The notes below the pieces were generated by a model. The model was not told where the DNA came from. It saw only the letters and a list, made by a program, of their open reading frames with translations, and searched no databases. The position numbers were made by a program, and so were the translations under genes. From Amycolatopsis nigrescens CSC17Ta-90 (lineage in GTDB: Bacteria; Actinomycetota; Actinomycetes; Mycobacteriales; Pseudonocardiaceae): a DNA stretch of 64,000 nucleotides. The DNA lies in contig NZ_ARVW01000001.1 of assembly GCF_000384315.1 (NCBI RefSeq), positions 5,270,157 to 5,334,156 on the forward strand, in the 5' to 3' direction. Shown one piece after another: positions 42,601 to 50,062 of this stretch (its first letter is position 1; the number at the start of each line of letters is the position of its first letter).

Positions 42601-45502
42601 CGTCACCCGCGCGCTGGACTATCCGCCGCTGGAGGGCATGCCGAACTTCGCGACGGTCTGCCTCGGCGAACTGGCGGAGATGATCGACGAGCTGGCGCAG
42701 ACCGCGAAACCCGGCGACTCCACCGTCCAGGGCGAGGTGCCGGGGGTCGGGCCGTGGGTGCGGCCGTTCGCGGTGGAGTACGTGCCGGCACCGCGCCCGG
42801 TGGTCGACACCGGCGCCACCGCCGGTTCGAGCGCGTGGTCGGTGTACGCCCCGGCCGGGCATCCGCTGGCCGAACCGCTGCGCGCCGGGCTCGCCGGCGC
42901 CGGCCTCGGGGACGGGGTGCTGCTCTGCCTGCCCGCCGACGCCGACGAGAGCCACCTCGGGCTCTTCCTCGACGCGGGCCGCGCCGTGCTCGCCGCGCCG
43001 AACGGCACGCGGTTCGTCGTGGTGCAGCACGGATACGGAGCTTCCGGCGTGGCGAAGACGCTGCGCCTGGAGGACCCGTCCGCCCGCACCACGATCGTCG
43101 ACCTCGCCGACCCGACGCCGTCGTCTGCGGACGCGATCGCCGGCGCGGTGGCCGACGTGGTCGTGGAAGTCGCCGCCACCGGTGACTTCAGCGAGGTCCG
43201 CTACACCGCGGACGGAACCCGCACGGTGCCGCTGCTCGGCTCGCTGCCGCCGGCCCCGACGGCCAACGGCCCCTCGCCGCTCGGCGAAGGCGACCTGCTG
43301 CTGGTGACCGGTGGTGGCAAGGGCATCACCGCCGAGAGCGCCATCGCGCTGGCGCAGGACTCCGGTGCGTTCCTCGGCCTGCTCGGCCGCAGCGCGCCGG
43401 AGGAGGACACCGAACTGGCCGGCAATCTGTCCAGAATGGACGCTCTGGGGATCCGCTACCGCTATGAGCGCGCCGACGTCACCTCGGCCGAGCAGGTGCG
43501 GGCGGCGGTGTCCAGGATCGAGGCCGAGCTCGCGCCGGTCACCGCCGTGCTGCACGGGGCCGGCCGCAACGAGCCGGCCGCCCTGTTCTCGCTGACCGAG
43601 GACACCTTCCGCAAGACGCTCGCGCCCAAGATCGACGGCCTGCGGGCGGTGCTCGATGCGGTCGAGAAGGACCGGCTCAAGCTGCTGGTGACCTTCGGCA
43701 GCATCATCGGCAGGGCCGGCCTCCGCGGCGAGGCGCACTACGCCACCGCCAACGACTGGATGACCGAGCTGACCCTGCGGTTCGGCCGCGAACATCCCGG
43801 TGCGAGGGCGATAGCGCTGGAGTGGTCGGTCTGGTCCGGCACCGGCATGGGCGAGAAACTCGGGGTGGTCAGCGCGTTGATGCGCGACGGCATCACCCCG
43901 ATCCCCACCGAGGACGGCATCGCCGTGCTGCGCCGCGTGCTCGGCGACCCGCAGGCCCCGTCGGTGCTGGTGGTCTGCGGCCGCACGGCCGGACTGGCGA
44001 CGCTGCCGGTGCGGCGGCGCGAGCTGCCGCTGCACCGGTTCGTCGACCGGGAACTGGTGCACTACCCCGGCATCGAGCTGGTTACCGAGGCGGACCTGTC
44101 CGCGGGCAGCGACCCGTACCTGTCCGACCACCTGCTCGACGGGGACCTGCTCTTCCCCGCGGTACTCGGCATGGAGGCGATGACCCAGGTCGCGTCGGCC
44201 GTGCTGGACCGCGCCGGGGTCCCGCTGCTGGAGAACGTGGAGTTCCTGCGCCCGATCGTGGTGTCTCCGCAGGGCTCGACCACCATCCGGCTGGCCGCGC
44301 TGGCACAGGACGCCGAGACGGCCGACGTGGTGCTGCGCAGCGGTGAGACCGGCTTCAGCGCGGACCACTTCCGGGCCAGGCTGCGCTTCCCGAGACCGGC
44401 ACTACCGGCACAGCCGACACAGTCTGGCGAGGCGGAATCCGCGAACGGTTCCGCGCTGCCGGCGGTGCGGGTCGACCCGGTGTCCGAGCTGTACGGCGAG
44501 GTGCTGTTCCAGGGCAAGCGGTTCCAGCGGGTGACCGGCTACCGGCGGGCGAGCGCGCGGCACGCGGTGGCCGAGATCGCCACCGCGACCACGCTCTCCT
44601 GGTTCGCTCCGTTCCTGCCGCAGTCGCAGCTGCTGGCCGACCCCGGCACCCGGGACGCGATGATGCACGCCATCCAGTGCTGCATCCCGGACGCGATCCT
44701 GCTGCCGCAGGGGATCGAGCGGCTCTACCTCGCCGAGCCGGCCGAGCAGCTCACCGACTACGTGGTGCTCGACGCCCGCGAACGTGCGCAGGACGGCGAC
44801 AGCTATCTGTACGACCTGGACGTCCGCGACCCGGCCGGGAAACTGGTGGAGCGCTGGGAAGGGCTGAGCCTGCGCGCGGTGCGCAGCAGGGCGGGTGCGG
44901 GCCCGTGGGTGCCCGCCATGCTGGGCTCCTACCTGGAGCGCTCCCTGGAGCGGGTGCTCGGTGGCGAACGGGCGGTGGTGGTCGAACCCGATCCGGTCGA
45001 CGGCCGGGTGGAGACCATCGCCGAGCGCCGGGCGCAGACCGCGCTGGCGGCGAGCCGGGCGGTGCACCGGCCGCTGGAGATCCGGTACCGGCCCGACGGT
45101 AGGCCGGAGGCGGACGGAGTGGAGGTGTCGGCGTCGCACAGCTCCCGGCTGACCATGGTGGTTGCCGGCGCCGGGCGGCTGACCTGTGACGTGGAGACCG
45201 CGCTGGAGCGCACCGAGGAGGACTGGGCCGGCCTGCTCGGCGCCGAACTGCTCGCGGTGGGCAGGCTGCTGGCGGTGGACACCGGTGAGTCTGTGACGGT
45301 GGCGAACACCAGGGTTTGGAGCGCGTTGGAGTGCGTGCGCAAGGCCGGTGCGATGACGCAGTCCCTCACCGTCCGCCGGGTCGATCCGGACGGATGGGCG
45401 CTGCTGTCCAACGGCGCGGCCAGGATCGCCACCTGGGCGACCACGGTCAACGACCGCTCGGACGCGATCGTGTTCGCGGTGCTCCAAGACGAGGAGGAGT
45501 GA
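39644..45502 (+). CDS. pksE: Enediyne iterative polyketide synthase PKSE
   Basis: 1952 aa. Domains in order: KS (C213 in VDGACSSSL, H346 in HGTGT, and NFGHTKAAAG), AT-like (S657 in GHSLGE), ACP (S977 in LHLSSITVGQ, the enediyne form of the phosphopantetheine site), KR (TGGGKGIT at 1222, Y1366 in YATAN), DH (H1496 in HLLDGDLLFP) and a C-terminal phosphopantetheinyl transferase (CDVE near 1849, WSALECVRKAG). This order is diagnostic of enediyne synthases, which iteratively make a long polyene from malonyl-CoA and activate their own ACP. ATG 39644 follows GGTGG weakly; the family start MxxERISIVG matches. Thioesterase gene follows at once. Confidence 0.97.
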   Translation: MSVERISIVGIGLKYPDAGSPDELWENVLAGRRAFRRLPDERMNHDDYWSADPKAPDRFYATKAAVLRDYEFDRIKYKVAGSTYRATDLTHWLALDVAAQALADAGFPDGAGLPRSTTGVVIGNSLTGEFSRAGIMRLRWPYVRRTVAAALVERGWAEEDTANFLRDLETQYKAPFPEIDEDSLAGGLANTIAGRVCNHFDLAGGGFTVDGACSSSLLSVVTAANALAAGDLDVAVAGGVDLSIDPFEVIGFAKTGALATGEMKVYDKDSNGFWPGEGSGMLVLMRERDALARDARIYASISGWGVSSDGKGGITRPEAAGHRLALHRAYERAGYGVETVSYFEGHGTGTALGDATEIEALSSARRAADPLAAPAALGTIKGNFGHTKAAAGVAGLIKAALAVYHQVIPPGTGQLNPHPLLTGEAAAMRVPVEAGPWPADLEIRAGVSAMGFGGINSHVALAEGPGAGRRSKLDGRTTALVAGRQDAEVLLFDAEDFGQLRARITGLLAVVPKLSMAELTDLAGACAAELSGKPVRAAVVAGTPEDAERKLGRLLSLLEIGDGTVFAPADGVFACHRTHGPNIGYLFPGQGSGRGAVGALRRRFPVADEIFRLAGLPSDGDQVATEVAQPRIVTGSLAALRVLRRLGIEASTVTGHSLGELTALHWGGAMDEQQVLRLARIRGAVMATASDGGGAMAGIAAEPGLTGDLIGDAEVVIAGYNAPEQTVVSGPAAAVDLVCERARAHGVTATRINVSHAFHSPAVEPAAAAMTEQLAEFDFARVERPVVSTVTGDVLYSAENLPELLRDQVVLPVRFREAAAKVAERSDLVIEVGPGRVLARLLEEIAPGTPVLSVDTDSGSLGALLRVVGAAFAFGAPVDTAALFANRVLRPVPLDGRMTFLASPCEQAPALDAGLAPVADAAASPSTSDKSAVAGEPSGGGNSTLDLLCKLAADRVELPLETVTADTHPLDDLHLSSITVGQLVNDVTRALDYPPLEGMPNFATVCLGELAEMIDELAQTAKPGDSTVQGEVPGVGPWVRPFAVEYVPAPRPVVDTGATAGSSAWSVYAPAGHPLAEPLRAGLAGAGLGDGVLLCLPADADESHLGLFLDAGRAVLAAPNGTRFVVVQHGYGASGVAKTLRLEDPSARTTIVDLADPTPSSADAIAGAVADVVVEVAATGDFSEVRYTADGTRTVPLLGSLPPAPTANGPSPLGEGDLLLVTGGGKGITAESAIALAQDSGAFLGLLGRSAPEEDTELAGNLSRMDALGIRYRYERADVTSAEQVRAAVSRIEAELAPVTAVLHGAGRNEPAALFSLTEDTFRKTLAPKIDGLRAVLDAVEKDRLKLLVTFGSIIGRAGLRGEAHYATANDWMTELTLRFGREHPGARAIALEWSVWSGTGMGEKLGVVSALMRDGITPIPTEDGIAVLRRVLGDPQAPSVLVVCGRTAGLATLPVRRRELPLHRFVDRELVHYPGIELVTEADLSAGSDPYLSDHLLDGDLLFPAVLGMEAMTQVASAVLDRAGVPLLENVEFLRPIVVSPQGSTTIRLAALAQDAETADVVLRSGETGFSADHFRARLRFPRPALPAQPTQSGEAESANGSALPAVRVDPVSELYGEVLFQGKRFQRVTGYRRASARHAVAEIATATTLSWFAPFLPQSQLLADPGTRDAMMHAIQCCIPDAILLPQGIERLYLAEPAEQLTDYVVLDARERAQDGDSYLYDLDVRDPAGKLVERWEGLSLRAVRSRAGAGPWVPAMLGSYLERSLERVLGGERAVVVEPDPVDGRVETIAERRAQTALAASRAVHRPLEIRYRPDGRPEADGVEVSASHSSRLTMVVAGAGRLTCDVETALERTEEDWAGLLGAELLAVGRLLAVDTGESVTVANTRVWSALECVRKAGAMTQSLTVRRVDPDGWALLSNGAARIATWATTVNDRSDAIVFAVLQDEEE

Positions 45503-45503
45503 C

Positions 45504-45974
45504 ATGTCGAACTACTACGAGATTCGCCATACCGTCGGGTTCGAGGAGACCAATCTGGTCGGCAACGTCTACTACGTGAACTACCTGCGCTGGCAGGGCC
45601 GCTGCCGGGAGATGTTCCTCAAGGAGAAGGCGCCCGCGGTACTGGAGGAGGTGCGGGCCGACCTGAAGCTGTTCACGCTGAAGGTGGACTGCGAGTTCTT
45701 CGCCGAGATCACCGCCTTCGACGAGCTGTCCATCCGGATGCGGCTGGAGGAGCTGACCCAGACGCAGATCCAGTTCACCTTCGACTACGTGCACCTCGCC
45801 GAAGAAGGGGAGCGGCTGGTGGCCCGCGGGCGTCAGCGGATCGCCTGCATGCGCGGGCCGAACACGGCCACGGTGCCGTCGCGGGTGCCCCAGCAACTGG
45901 CCGACGCACTGTCCGCCTACAGCGACCGGGCCACGCCCGTGCGCCAGGTGCCCGCCGATGTCAAGGGAGAGTGA
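45504..45974 (+). CDS. Enediyne hotdog thioesterase TEBC (E10)
   Basis: 156 aa, single hotdog-fold acyl thioesterase. The family signature TNLVGNVYYVNYLRWQGRCR is present, with the aromatic/Arg residues used to hold the polyene. It releases the PKSE-bound polyene by hydrolysis. It starts two bases after the PKSE stop, with GAGGAG inside the PKSE 3' end as ribosome site, so expression is coupled to PKSE as in all known clusters. Confidence 0.95.
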   Translation: MSNYYEIRHTVGFEETNLVGNVYYVNYLRWQGRCREMFLKEKAPAVLEEVRADLKLFTLKVDCEFFAEITAFDELSIRMRLEELTQTQIQFTFDYVHLAEEGERLVARGRQRIACMRGPNTATVPSRVPQQLADALSAYSDRATPVRQVPADVKGE

Positions 45975-45975
45975 C

Positions 45976-46548
45976 ATGAGGGCGGCAGAGGCCCGCGCGG
46001 AGCATCCGGTCCTGAAGCGGCTTCCCCGGCCGTCGCAGCGGCCGTCGGAGCAGCCGGGGCTGCGCGAGGTGATGGCCCAGTTCGCCACCGGCGTCACCGT
46101 GCTCACCTCGGCGGGCGACGCGGCGCACGGAATGACGGCGAACGCGTTCAGCTCGGTGTCGATCGACCCGCCGATGGTGCTCTGCTGCGTGTCGCGCGCG
46201 GCGCGGATGCACGCGTCGATCGTGTCGGCCAAGTCCTTCGCGGTGTCCATGCTCGGTGCCGACCAGCGGGAGCTGGCGCGGTACTTCGCGGACTGGCGGC
46301 GGCCGGGCGGGCTGGCGCAGTTCGATTCCGTGGACTGGACGGCGGGGCCGTGCACCGAGGCGCCGCTGCTGACCGGTGCGCTGGCCTGGCTGGAGTGCGA
46401 GCTCAGGCAGGTCTACGAGGGCGGTGACCATTCGATCTTCCTCGGCGAGGTGGTCTCCGCGAGCCGCGGCACCGGGCGGGAGGCACTGGTGTTCTTCGGC
46501 GGCGGCTACCACCCGGTGACGAGCCAGGTTCGCGGCGCGACCGCGTGA
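45976..46548 (+). CDS. Flavin reductase (enediyne E6-like)
   Basis: 190 aa flavin-reductase-like FMN-binding split barrel: REVMAQFATGVTVLTSAG, MTANAFSSVSIDPPMVLCCV and HSIFLGEVVSAS. Such two-component partners use NAD(P)H to supply reduced flavin to a monooxygenase; in C-1027, the E6 protein supplies FADH2 to the SgcC hydroxylase. The likely client here is the HsaA/DszC-like monooxygenase at 59594. Begins one base after the thioesterase stop, within the PKSE operon. Confidence 0.9.
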   Translation: MRAAEARAEHPVLKRLPRPSQRPSEQPGLREVMAQFATGVTVLTSAGDAAHGMTANAFSSVSIDPPMVLCCVSRAARMHASIVSAKSFAVSMLGADQRELARYFADWRRPGGLAQFDSVDWTAGPCTEAPLLTGALAWLECELRQVYEGGDHSIFLGEVVSASRGTGREALVFFGGGYHPVTSQVRGATA

Positions 46549-46585
46549 AGCGGGGCGGCGCCTTGGATGAGTGGAGAAGCGACCC

Positions 46586-46844
46586 ATGATGACCGACGAG
46601 CCCGACAGCACAAACAGCACAAACAGCCCCGAGAGCCCCGAGAGCCCCGGGAGCACTGAGGCTCCAGGCGCGGCGACGATCCCGGTGCTGCTGCACCGGC
46701 GCACGGCCGGCGGGCGGGGCGGAGCCGGTGCCGCCGGGCGAAACCACGCGGATCCACGACACTCCCCGGCTCGCCGTCGGGGTGCGGTGGAGCGACGTGG
46801 TGGCGGACATCGACCGCGACCACCGGCGCAGGGAGGCGGCGTGA
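46586..46844 (+). pseudogene. Frameshifted small gene before the acyl-CoA carboxylase beta gene
   Basis: A frame from ATG 46586 reads MTDEPDSTNSTNSPESPESP (repeated nonamers) and then ATIPVLLHRRTAGG. At the G-run 46708-46726 the strong G/C third-position bias moves to the +1 frame, which reads TTRIHDTPRLAVGVRWSDVV and ends at a TGA (46842-46844) overlapping the carboxylase GTG (GTGA). The joined product would be about 85 aa. This looks like a real gene with a frameshift, sequencing error or programmed shift. No family recognised. Confidence 0.5.
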
Positions 46845-48517
46845 CCGCGTCCGGCGAGCCGGAAACCGCGGGTGGTCGGGCAGCCGGTGAATGGCACCGC
46901 CGCGCCGGCCGTCCCGGTGACGGGCAGGTGATCCCGATGGCAAGGGGGACGGGCGAGCGGGCGCGGCCGCTGCGCACCATGCACGCGCTGCGGGCCCAGC
47001 GGGACCAACTGCGCGCCCAGATCGTGGCCGGTCGCGAGGCGGCGGCCCGGCGGCAGCGCTCGCTCGGCAAGCGCACCGCGCGGGACCGGCTCGACCTGCT
47101 GCTCGACACCGGGTCCTTCATCGAGGTGGAGCTGTACCGGCGGCACCGGGCGAGCGGTCTCGGTCTCGGCGACCGCCCGCACACCGACGGGGTGGTCGCC
47201 GGGTCCGGCACCATCGACGGCCGCCGGGTGTTCGTCTACGCGCAGGACTTCACCCTCTTCGGCGGCTCGCTCGGCGAGGCGCACGCCACGAAGATCCACA
47301 AGGTGATGGACCTGGCGGTGGCCACCGGGGCGCCGCTGATCGGGCTGAACGACAGCGGTGGCGCCAGGATCCAGGAGGGCGTGCTGGCGTTGCACGGGTA
47401 CGGCGGGATCTTCCGACGCCAGGTCGACGCGTCCGGGGTGATCCCGCAGATCAGCGTGGTGCTCGGGCCCTGCGCCGGCGGGGCGGCCTACTCCCCGGCA
47501 CTGGCCGACTTCACCTTCATGGTCCGCGACACCGCCAGGATGTACCTGACCGGCCCGGACGTGGTGGAGGCGGTGACCGGGCAGCGGGTCAGCCACGAGG
47601 AGCTCGGCGGTGCCGACGTGCACGGCTCGCGCTCCGGGGTGGCCACCGTGGTGCACGACGACGAAGAGAGCTGCCTCGCCGACGTGCGGTACCTCGTCTC
47701 CTTGCTGCCGGCCAACTATCTCGACCTGCCGCCCCGCGCGGCGGCCCGCGCCGCGGGTTCCGACCGGCGGCACCGGTTCGCCGAGCTGGTGCCGGTCGAG
47801 TCGAACCAGCCCTACGACATGCGGGACGTGCTCGCCGAGCTGGTCGATGACGGCGAGTTCTTCGAGCTGCACGAGGGCTGGGCGCGGAACGTGATCTGCG
47901 CGCTGGCGCGGATCGACGGGCAGGTGGCCGGCGTGGTCGGCAACCAGCCACTGGTGCAGGCCGGAGTGCTGGACGGGCCCGCTTCACAAAAGGCGGCGCG
48001 GTTCGTGCGGTTCTGCGACGCCTTCGGCATCCCGCTGGTGACACTGGTCGACGTGCCCGGTTTCCTGCCGGGGGTGGAGCAGGAGCACGCCGGCATCATC
48101 CGCCACGGTGCGCAGCTGCTGCACGCCTACTGCGAGGCCACCGTGCCGCGCATCCAGGTCGTCCTGCGCAAGGCATACGGGGGCGCGTACATCGTGATGG
48201 ACTCGAGGTCGATCGGGACCGACCTGTCGCTGGCCTGGCCGATCAACGAGATCGCGGTGATGGGCGCGGAAGGCGCGGTCAACGTCCTGTTCCGCAAGGA
48301 CCTCGCCGCCGCGGCCGACCCGGGGCGACTCCGGGGGCAACTGGTTTCGCAGTACGCGGAGGAGTTCATGCACGCCCAGTACGCCGCCGAGCGCGGCCTG
48401 GTGGACGACGTGATCGACCCGGCGGAAACCCGCTCCGCGGTGGCGCGAGGGCTGGAAATGCTGCGTGGCAAGAGAAAGGCCGGCCCGCGGCGCAAGCACG
48501 GCAACCAGCCGATCTGA
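46841..48517 (+). CDS. Acyl-CoA carboxylase beta (carboxyltransferase) subunit
   Basis: 558 aa. PccB/AccD-type carboxyltransferase, both crotonase-like halves present. N-terminal: LGKRTARDRLDLLLDTGSF, GLNDSGGARIQEGV and VLGPCAGGAAYSPAL (first oxyanion site). C-terminal: DVPGFLPGVEQEHAGIIRHG and RKAYGGAYIVM (second). It makes malonyl- or methylmalonyl-CoA from carboxybiotin, so here it probably feeds the PKSE. GTG 46841 follows AGGGAGG and overlaps the preceding stop. An epsilon subunit gene follows; no biotin-carrier alpha subunit is in the window. Confidence 0.92.
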   Translation: MTASGEPETAGGRAAGEWHRRAGRPGDGQVIPMARGTGERARPLRTMHALRAQRDQLRAQIVAGREAAARRQRSLGKRTARDRLDLLLDTGSFIEVELYRRHRASGLGLGDRPHTDGVVAGSGTIDGRRVFVYAQDFTLFGGSLGEAHATKIHKVMDLAVATGAPLIGLNDSGGARIQEGVLALHGYGGIFRRQVDASGVIPQISVVLGPCAGGAAYSPALADFTFMVRDTARMYLTGPDVVEAVTGQRVSHEELGGADVHGSRSGVATVVHDDEESCLADVRYLVSLLPANYLDLPPRAAARAAGSDRRHRFAELVPVESNQPYDMRDVLAELVDDGEFFELHEGWARNVICALARIDGQVAGVVGNQPLVQAGVLDGPASQKAARFVRFCDAFGIPLVTLVDVPGFLPGVEQEHAGIIRHGAQLLHAYCEATVPRIQVVLRKAYGGAYIVMDSRSIGTDLSLAWPINEIAVMGAEGAVNVLFRKDLAAAADPGRLRGQLVSQYAEEFMHAQYAAERGLVDDVIDPAETRSAVARGLEMLRGKRKAGPRRKHGNQPI

Positions 48518-48537
48518 ACCGGAGCGGAGGTCCCTCG

Positions 48538-48744
48538 GTGAGCGGTAACCCGTTCCTGCGGATCGTGCGGGGCGACCCGGACGAGGCGGAGCTCGCCGCG
48601 TTGGTCGCCGTCTTCGCCGCGCTCGCCGCCGGCGCCCGGCCCGAAGCGGAGCGGGAATCGATCTGGGCCGACCCGGCATGGCGGCACGGGGAGCCGCCGC
48701 CCCCTGGGCCGGACGGCTGGCGCGGATCCGGGCTGCCGCGGTGA
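48538..48744 (+). CDS. Acyl-CoA carboxylase epsilon subunit
   Basis: 68 aa, typical for the actinomycete-specific epsilon subunit that stabilises alpha-beta complexes. FLRIVRGDPDEAELAALVAV near the start is the family helix, and SIWADPAW the C-terminal block. GTG start 20 bases after the beta subunit stop, with GGAGG. Last gene of the PKSE-TEBC-reductase-carboxylase operon, followed directly by a terminator. Confidence 0.88.
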   Translation: MSGNPFLRIVRGDPDEAELAALVAVFAALAAGARPEAERESIWADPAWRHGEPPPPGPDGWRGSGLPR

Positions 48745-48780
48745 CCGGGTGACATGAAGGCGTGCTTCGTGTCACCCGGT
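48744..48780. terminator. Terminator of the PKSE operon
   Basis: Perfect 11-bp stem ACCGGGTGACA (48744-48754) and TGTCACCCGGT (48770-48780) with an inner GAAG/CTTC extension. It begins at the last base of the epsilon subunit stop and lies between convergent genes. Confidence 0.85.
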
Positions 48781-48793
48781 GCTTCCCGGCTCG

Positions 48794-49009
48794 TCAGGCC
48801 GCGTTGGCGATGTGCGGTGCTTCGTGCTGCTCCTGGGTGAGGCGGGCTTCAACACTTCGCTCTCGCAGGACCGCATAGGTGCTGTGCCCTGGATGTACCG
48901 CCAGATAACGGATCGCGCCGTCGATGAAGGGCTCCACCTCGGTACGGTCCCCGCAGCGGAACGGTTTGCCACAGGCCGCGCAGGTCTTCTGCCTGCTCGC
49001 GAGGCTCAT
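48794..49009 (-). CDS. Small cysteine-containing protein, zinc-ribbon-like
   Basis: 71 aa. The N-terminus has TCAACGKPFRCGD, three cysteines that could bind zinc, then EVEPFIDGAIRYLAVHPGHS, where histidines could complete the site. No family recognised. It lies 30 bases downstream of another small gene on the same strand (49040-49207), with CGCGATGAG context but no strong ribosome site, so it is probably cotranscribed. The pair runs opposite to both neighbouring biosynthetic segments. Confidence 0.5.
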   Translation of the reverse strand: MSLASRQKTCAACGKPFRCGDRTEVEPFIDGAIRYLAVHPGHSTYAVLRERSVEARLTQEQHEAPHIANAA

Positions 49010-49039
49010 CGCGGGCTCCAGCCGTGCGCGCGGACGTGC

Positions 49040-49207
49040 TCATGCGCTCTTCCGGTTGTCCTGGTGGGACGGGTCATCACGGGCGCCCCCCTTCGGGTCA
49101 CGGAGTGCGGCCTGCTCCCGCCGCTGGGCACGTCGTCGTTGCCGCCTTGCTTCGAGCTCCGGCTCGTCGTCCGCGAAAAGGTCATACGGGTCAAGGAGTT
49201 CGGTCAT
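49040..49207 (-). CDS. Small charged hypothetical protein
   Basis: 55 aa beginning MTELLDPYDLFADDEPELEA and continuing with an Arg/Gln-rich helix (RRQRRRAQRREQ). GGAGTGAAAG precedes the ATG at good distance, and third-position G/C use is high. Its stop overlaps an ATG in another frame. An acidic front and basic helix suggest a nucleic-acid- or protein-binding peptide, but nothing definite. First gene of a two-gene minus-strand unit with the cysteine protein. Confidence 0.5.
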   Translation of the reverse strand: MTELLDPYDLFADDEPELEARRQRRRAQRREQAALRDPKGGARDDPSHQDNRKSA

Positions 49208-49520
49208 CTTTCACTCCGGGTGGGATGTGCGCCGACCGGCGGCCGGCTGGTCGCTTGGTGCTCCTTCCAGGGCACCGCACCGGGCGGTACGGCAACAACT
49301 CCTGCGTTGCGCACGCCTTTTCGGGTAGATCGTCATGTGCCTTCCGCGCATTCGTCAGTAATCAACGGCCGCCGATGCGACGGGAGATTCCGCCGGAAAA
49401 GTGCGGAAACCGGCCGCCACCAGGGCGAGTAGCAAGCTGGAAGAAGACCGGCCGTCGCGTGAGCCGACATACTCGGGCAGCGACGGCGGTGCGTGCGAAA
49501 TGACCAGGGGAGGCGACCCG
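49208..49520. other. Intergenic region without supported genes
   Basis: Divergent gap between the minus-strand pair and the 49521 gene; must hold promoters for both. A GGGGAGG ribosome site ends it. I see no hairpin, repeat or coding bias strong enough to annotate. Confidence 0.5.
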
Positions 49521-49823
49521 ATGGTTACGAGCCTCCGGCTCACTTCGGGGCTGAAGATGCTCGAACAATGGTCGGTGCACGCCTGCCAGGCGGACCGCAA
49601 CGCGATTTACCAGGCGCTTTTCTCGGTGGTCGAAGGATCCGTCTTCATGGTCTACGACGTCCTCGACGACGGCCGACCTCGGCAGTTCTGCATGCTGCTC
49701 AAGGAGGGGCTGACGGCCCGCATTCGCCTGCACCGCTACGACTCCTTCGGAATCATCTACATCGGTCCGTACGAGGCGGGGGACCCCGGCCTTGCCCCGG
49801 AGGAAAGCGGCGACGAGACTTGA
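49521..49823 (+). CDS. Hypothetical protein, about 100 aa
   Basis: 100 aa, soluble alpha/beta: a helix (SGLKMLEQWSVHACQADRN), then strands FMVYDVLDD and QFCMLLKEGLTARIRLHRYD, and a closing IIYIGPYEAGDPG. The ATG at 49521 follows GGGAGG; an in-frame ATG at 49500 is possible. I recognise no characterised family; the sequence is compatible with small DUFs that occur in actinomycete clusters. First of four poorly known genes on the right side of the cassette. Confidence 0.65.
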   Translation: MVTSLRLTSGLKMLEQWSVHACQADRNAIYQALFSVVEGSVFMVYDVLDDGRPRQFCMLLKEGLTARIRLHRYDSFGIIYIGPYEAGDPGLAPEESGDET

Positions 49824-50062
49824 TCTTCCGGCCGCCGCCGGGCGGACCGGACCGGTGGCTCCCACTGGTCCGGCCGGGTGCGGGCACCCTTCATCTGAAT
49901 GGCCTAGTGGCGACCGGTATTGCCGCAATTTTATTGACGCCTCGGCCCGGATGAATTTCGCACGAATTGAACGGTGCTCCGGTACCTTGACACGATCATG
50001 GCCGTGTGTGAGTCTTGGTCCCTGGGAGATTCTTCGCCGGGATATTGCGAGGAGGCAGGTTC

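Noticed and set aside
41060..44368. 1102-codon minus-strand frame opposite PKSE
   Set aside because: Antisense shadow of the PKSE gene; low-complexity translation.
46607..46660. Short tandem nonamers as a CRISPR or VNTR array
   Set aside because: Only two or three copies of each unit, coding for Ser/Thr/Pro-rich residues; no spacers.
46571..46840. Upstream extension of the carboxylase beta gene
   Set aside because: Codon bias switches frame and a GTG with AGGGAGG at 46841 overlaps a stop; the upstream part belongs to a separate small gene.
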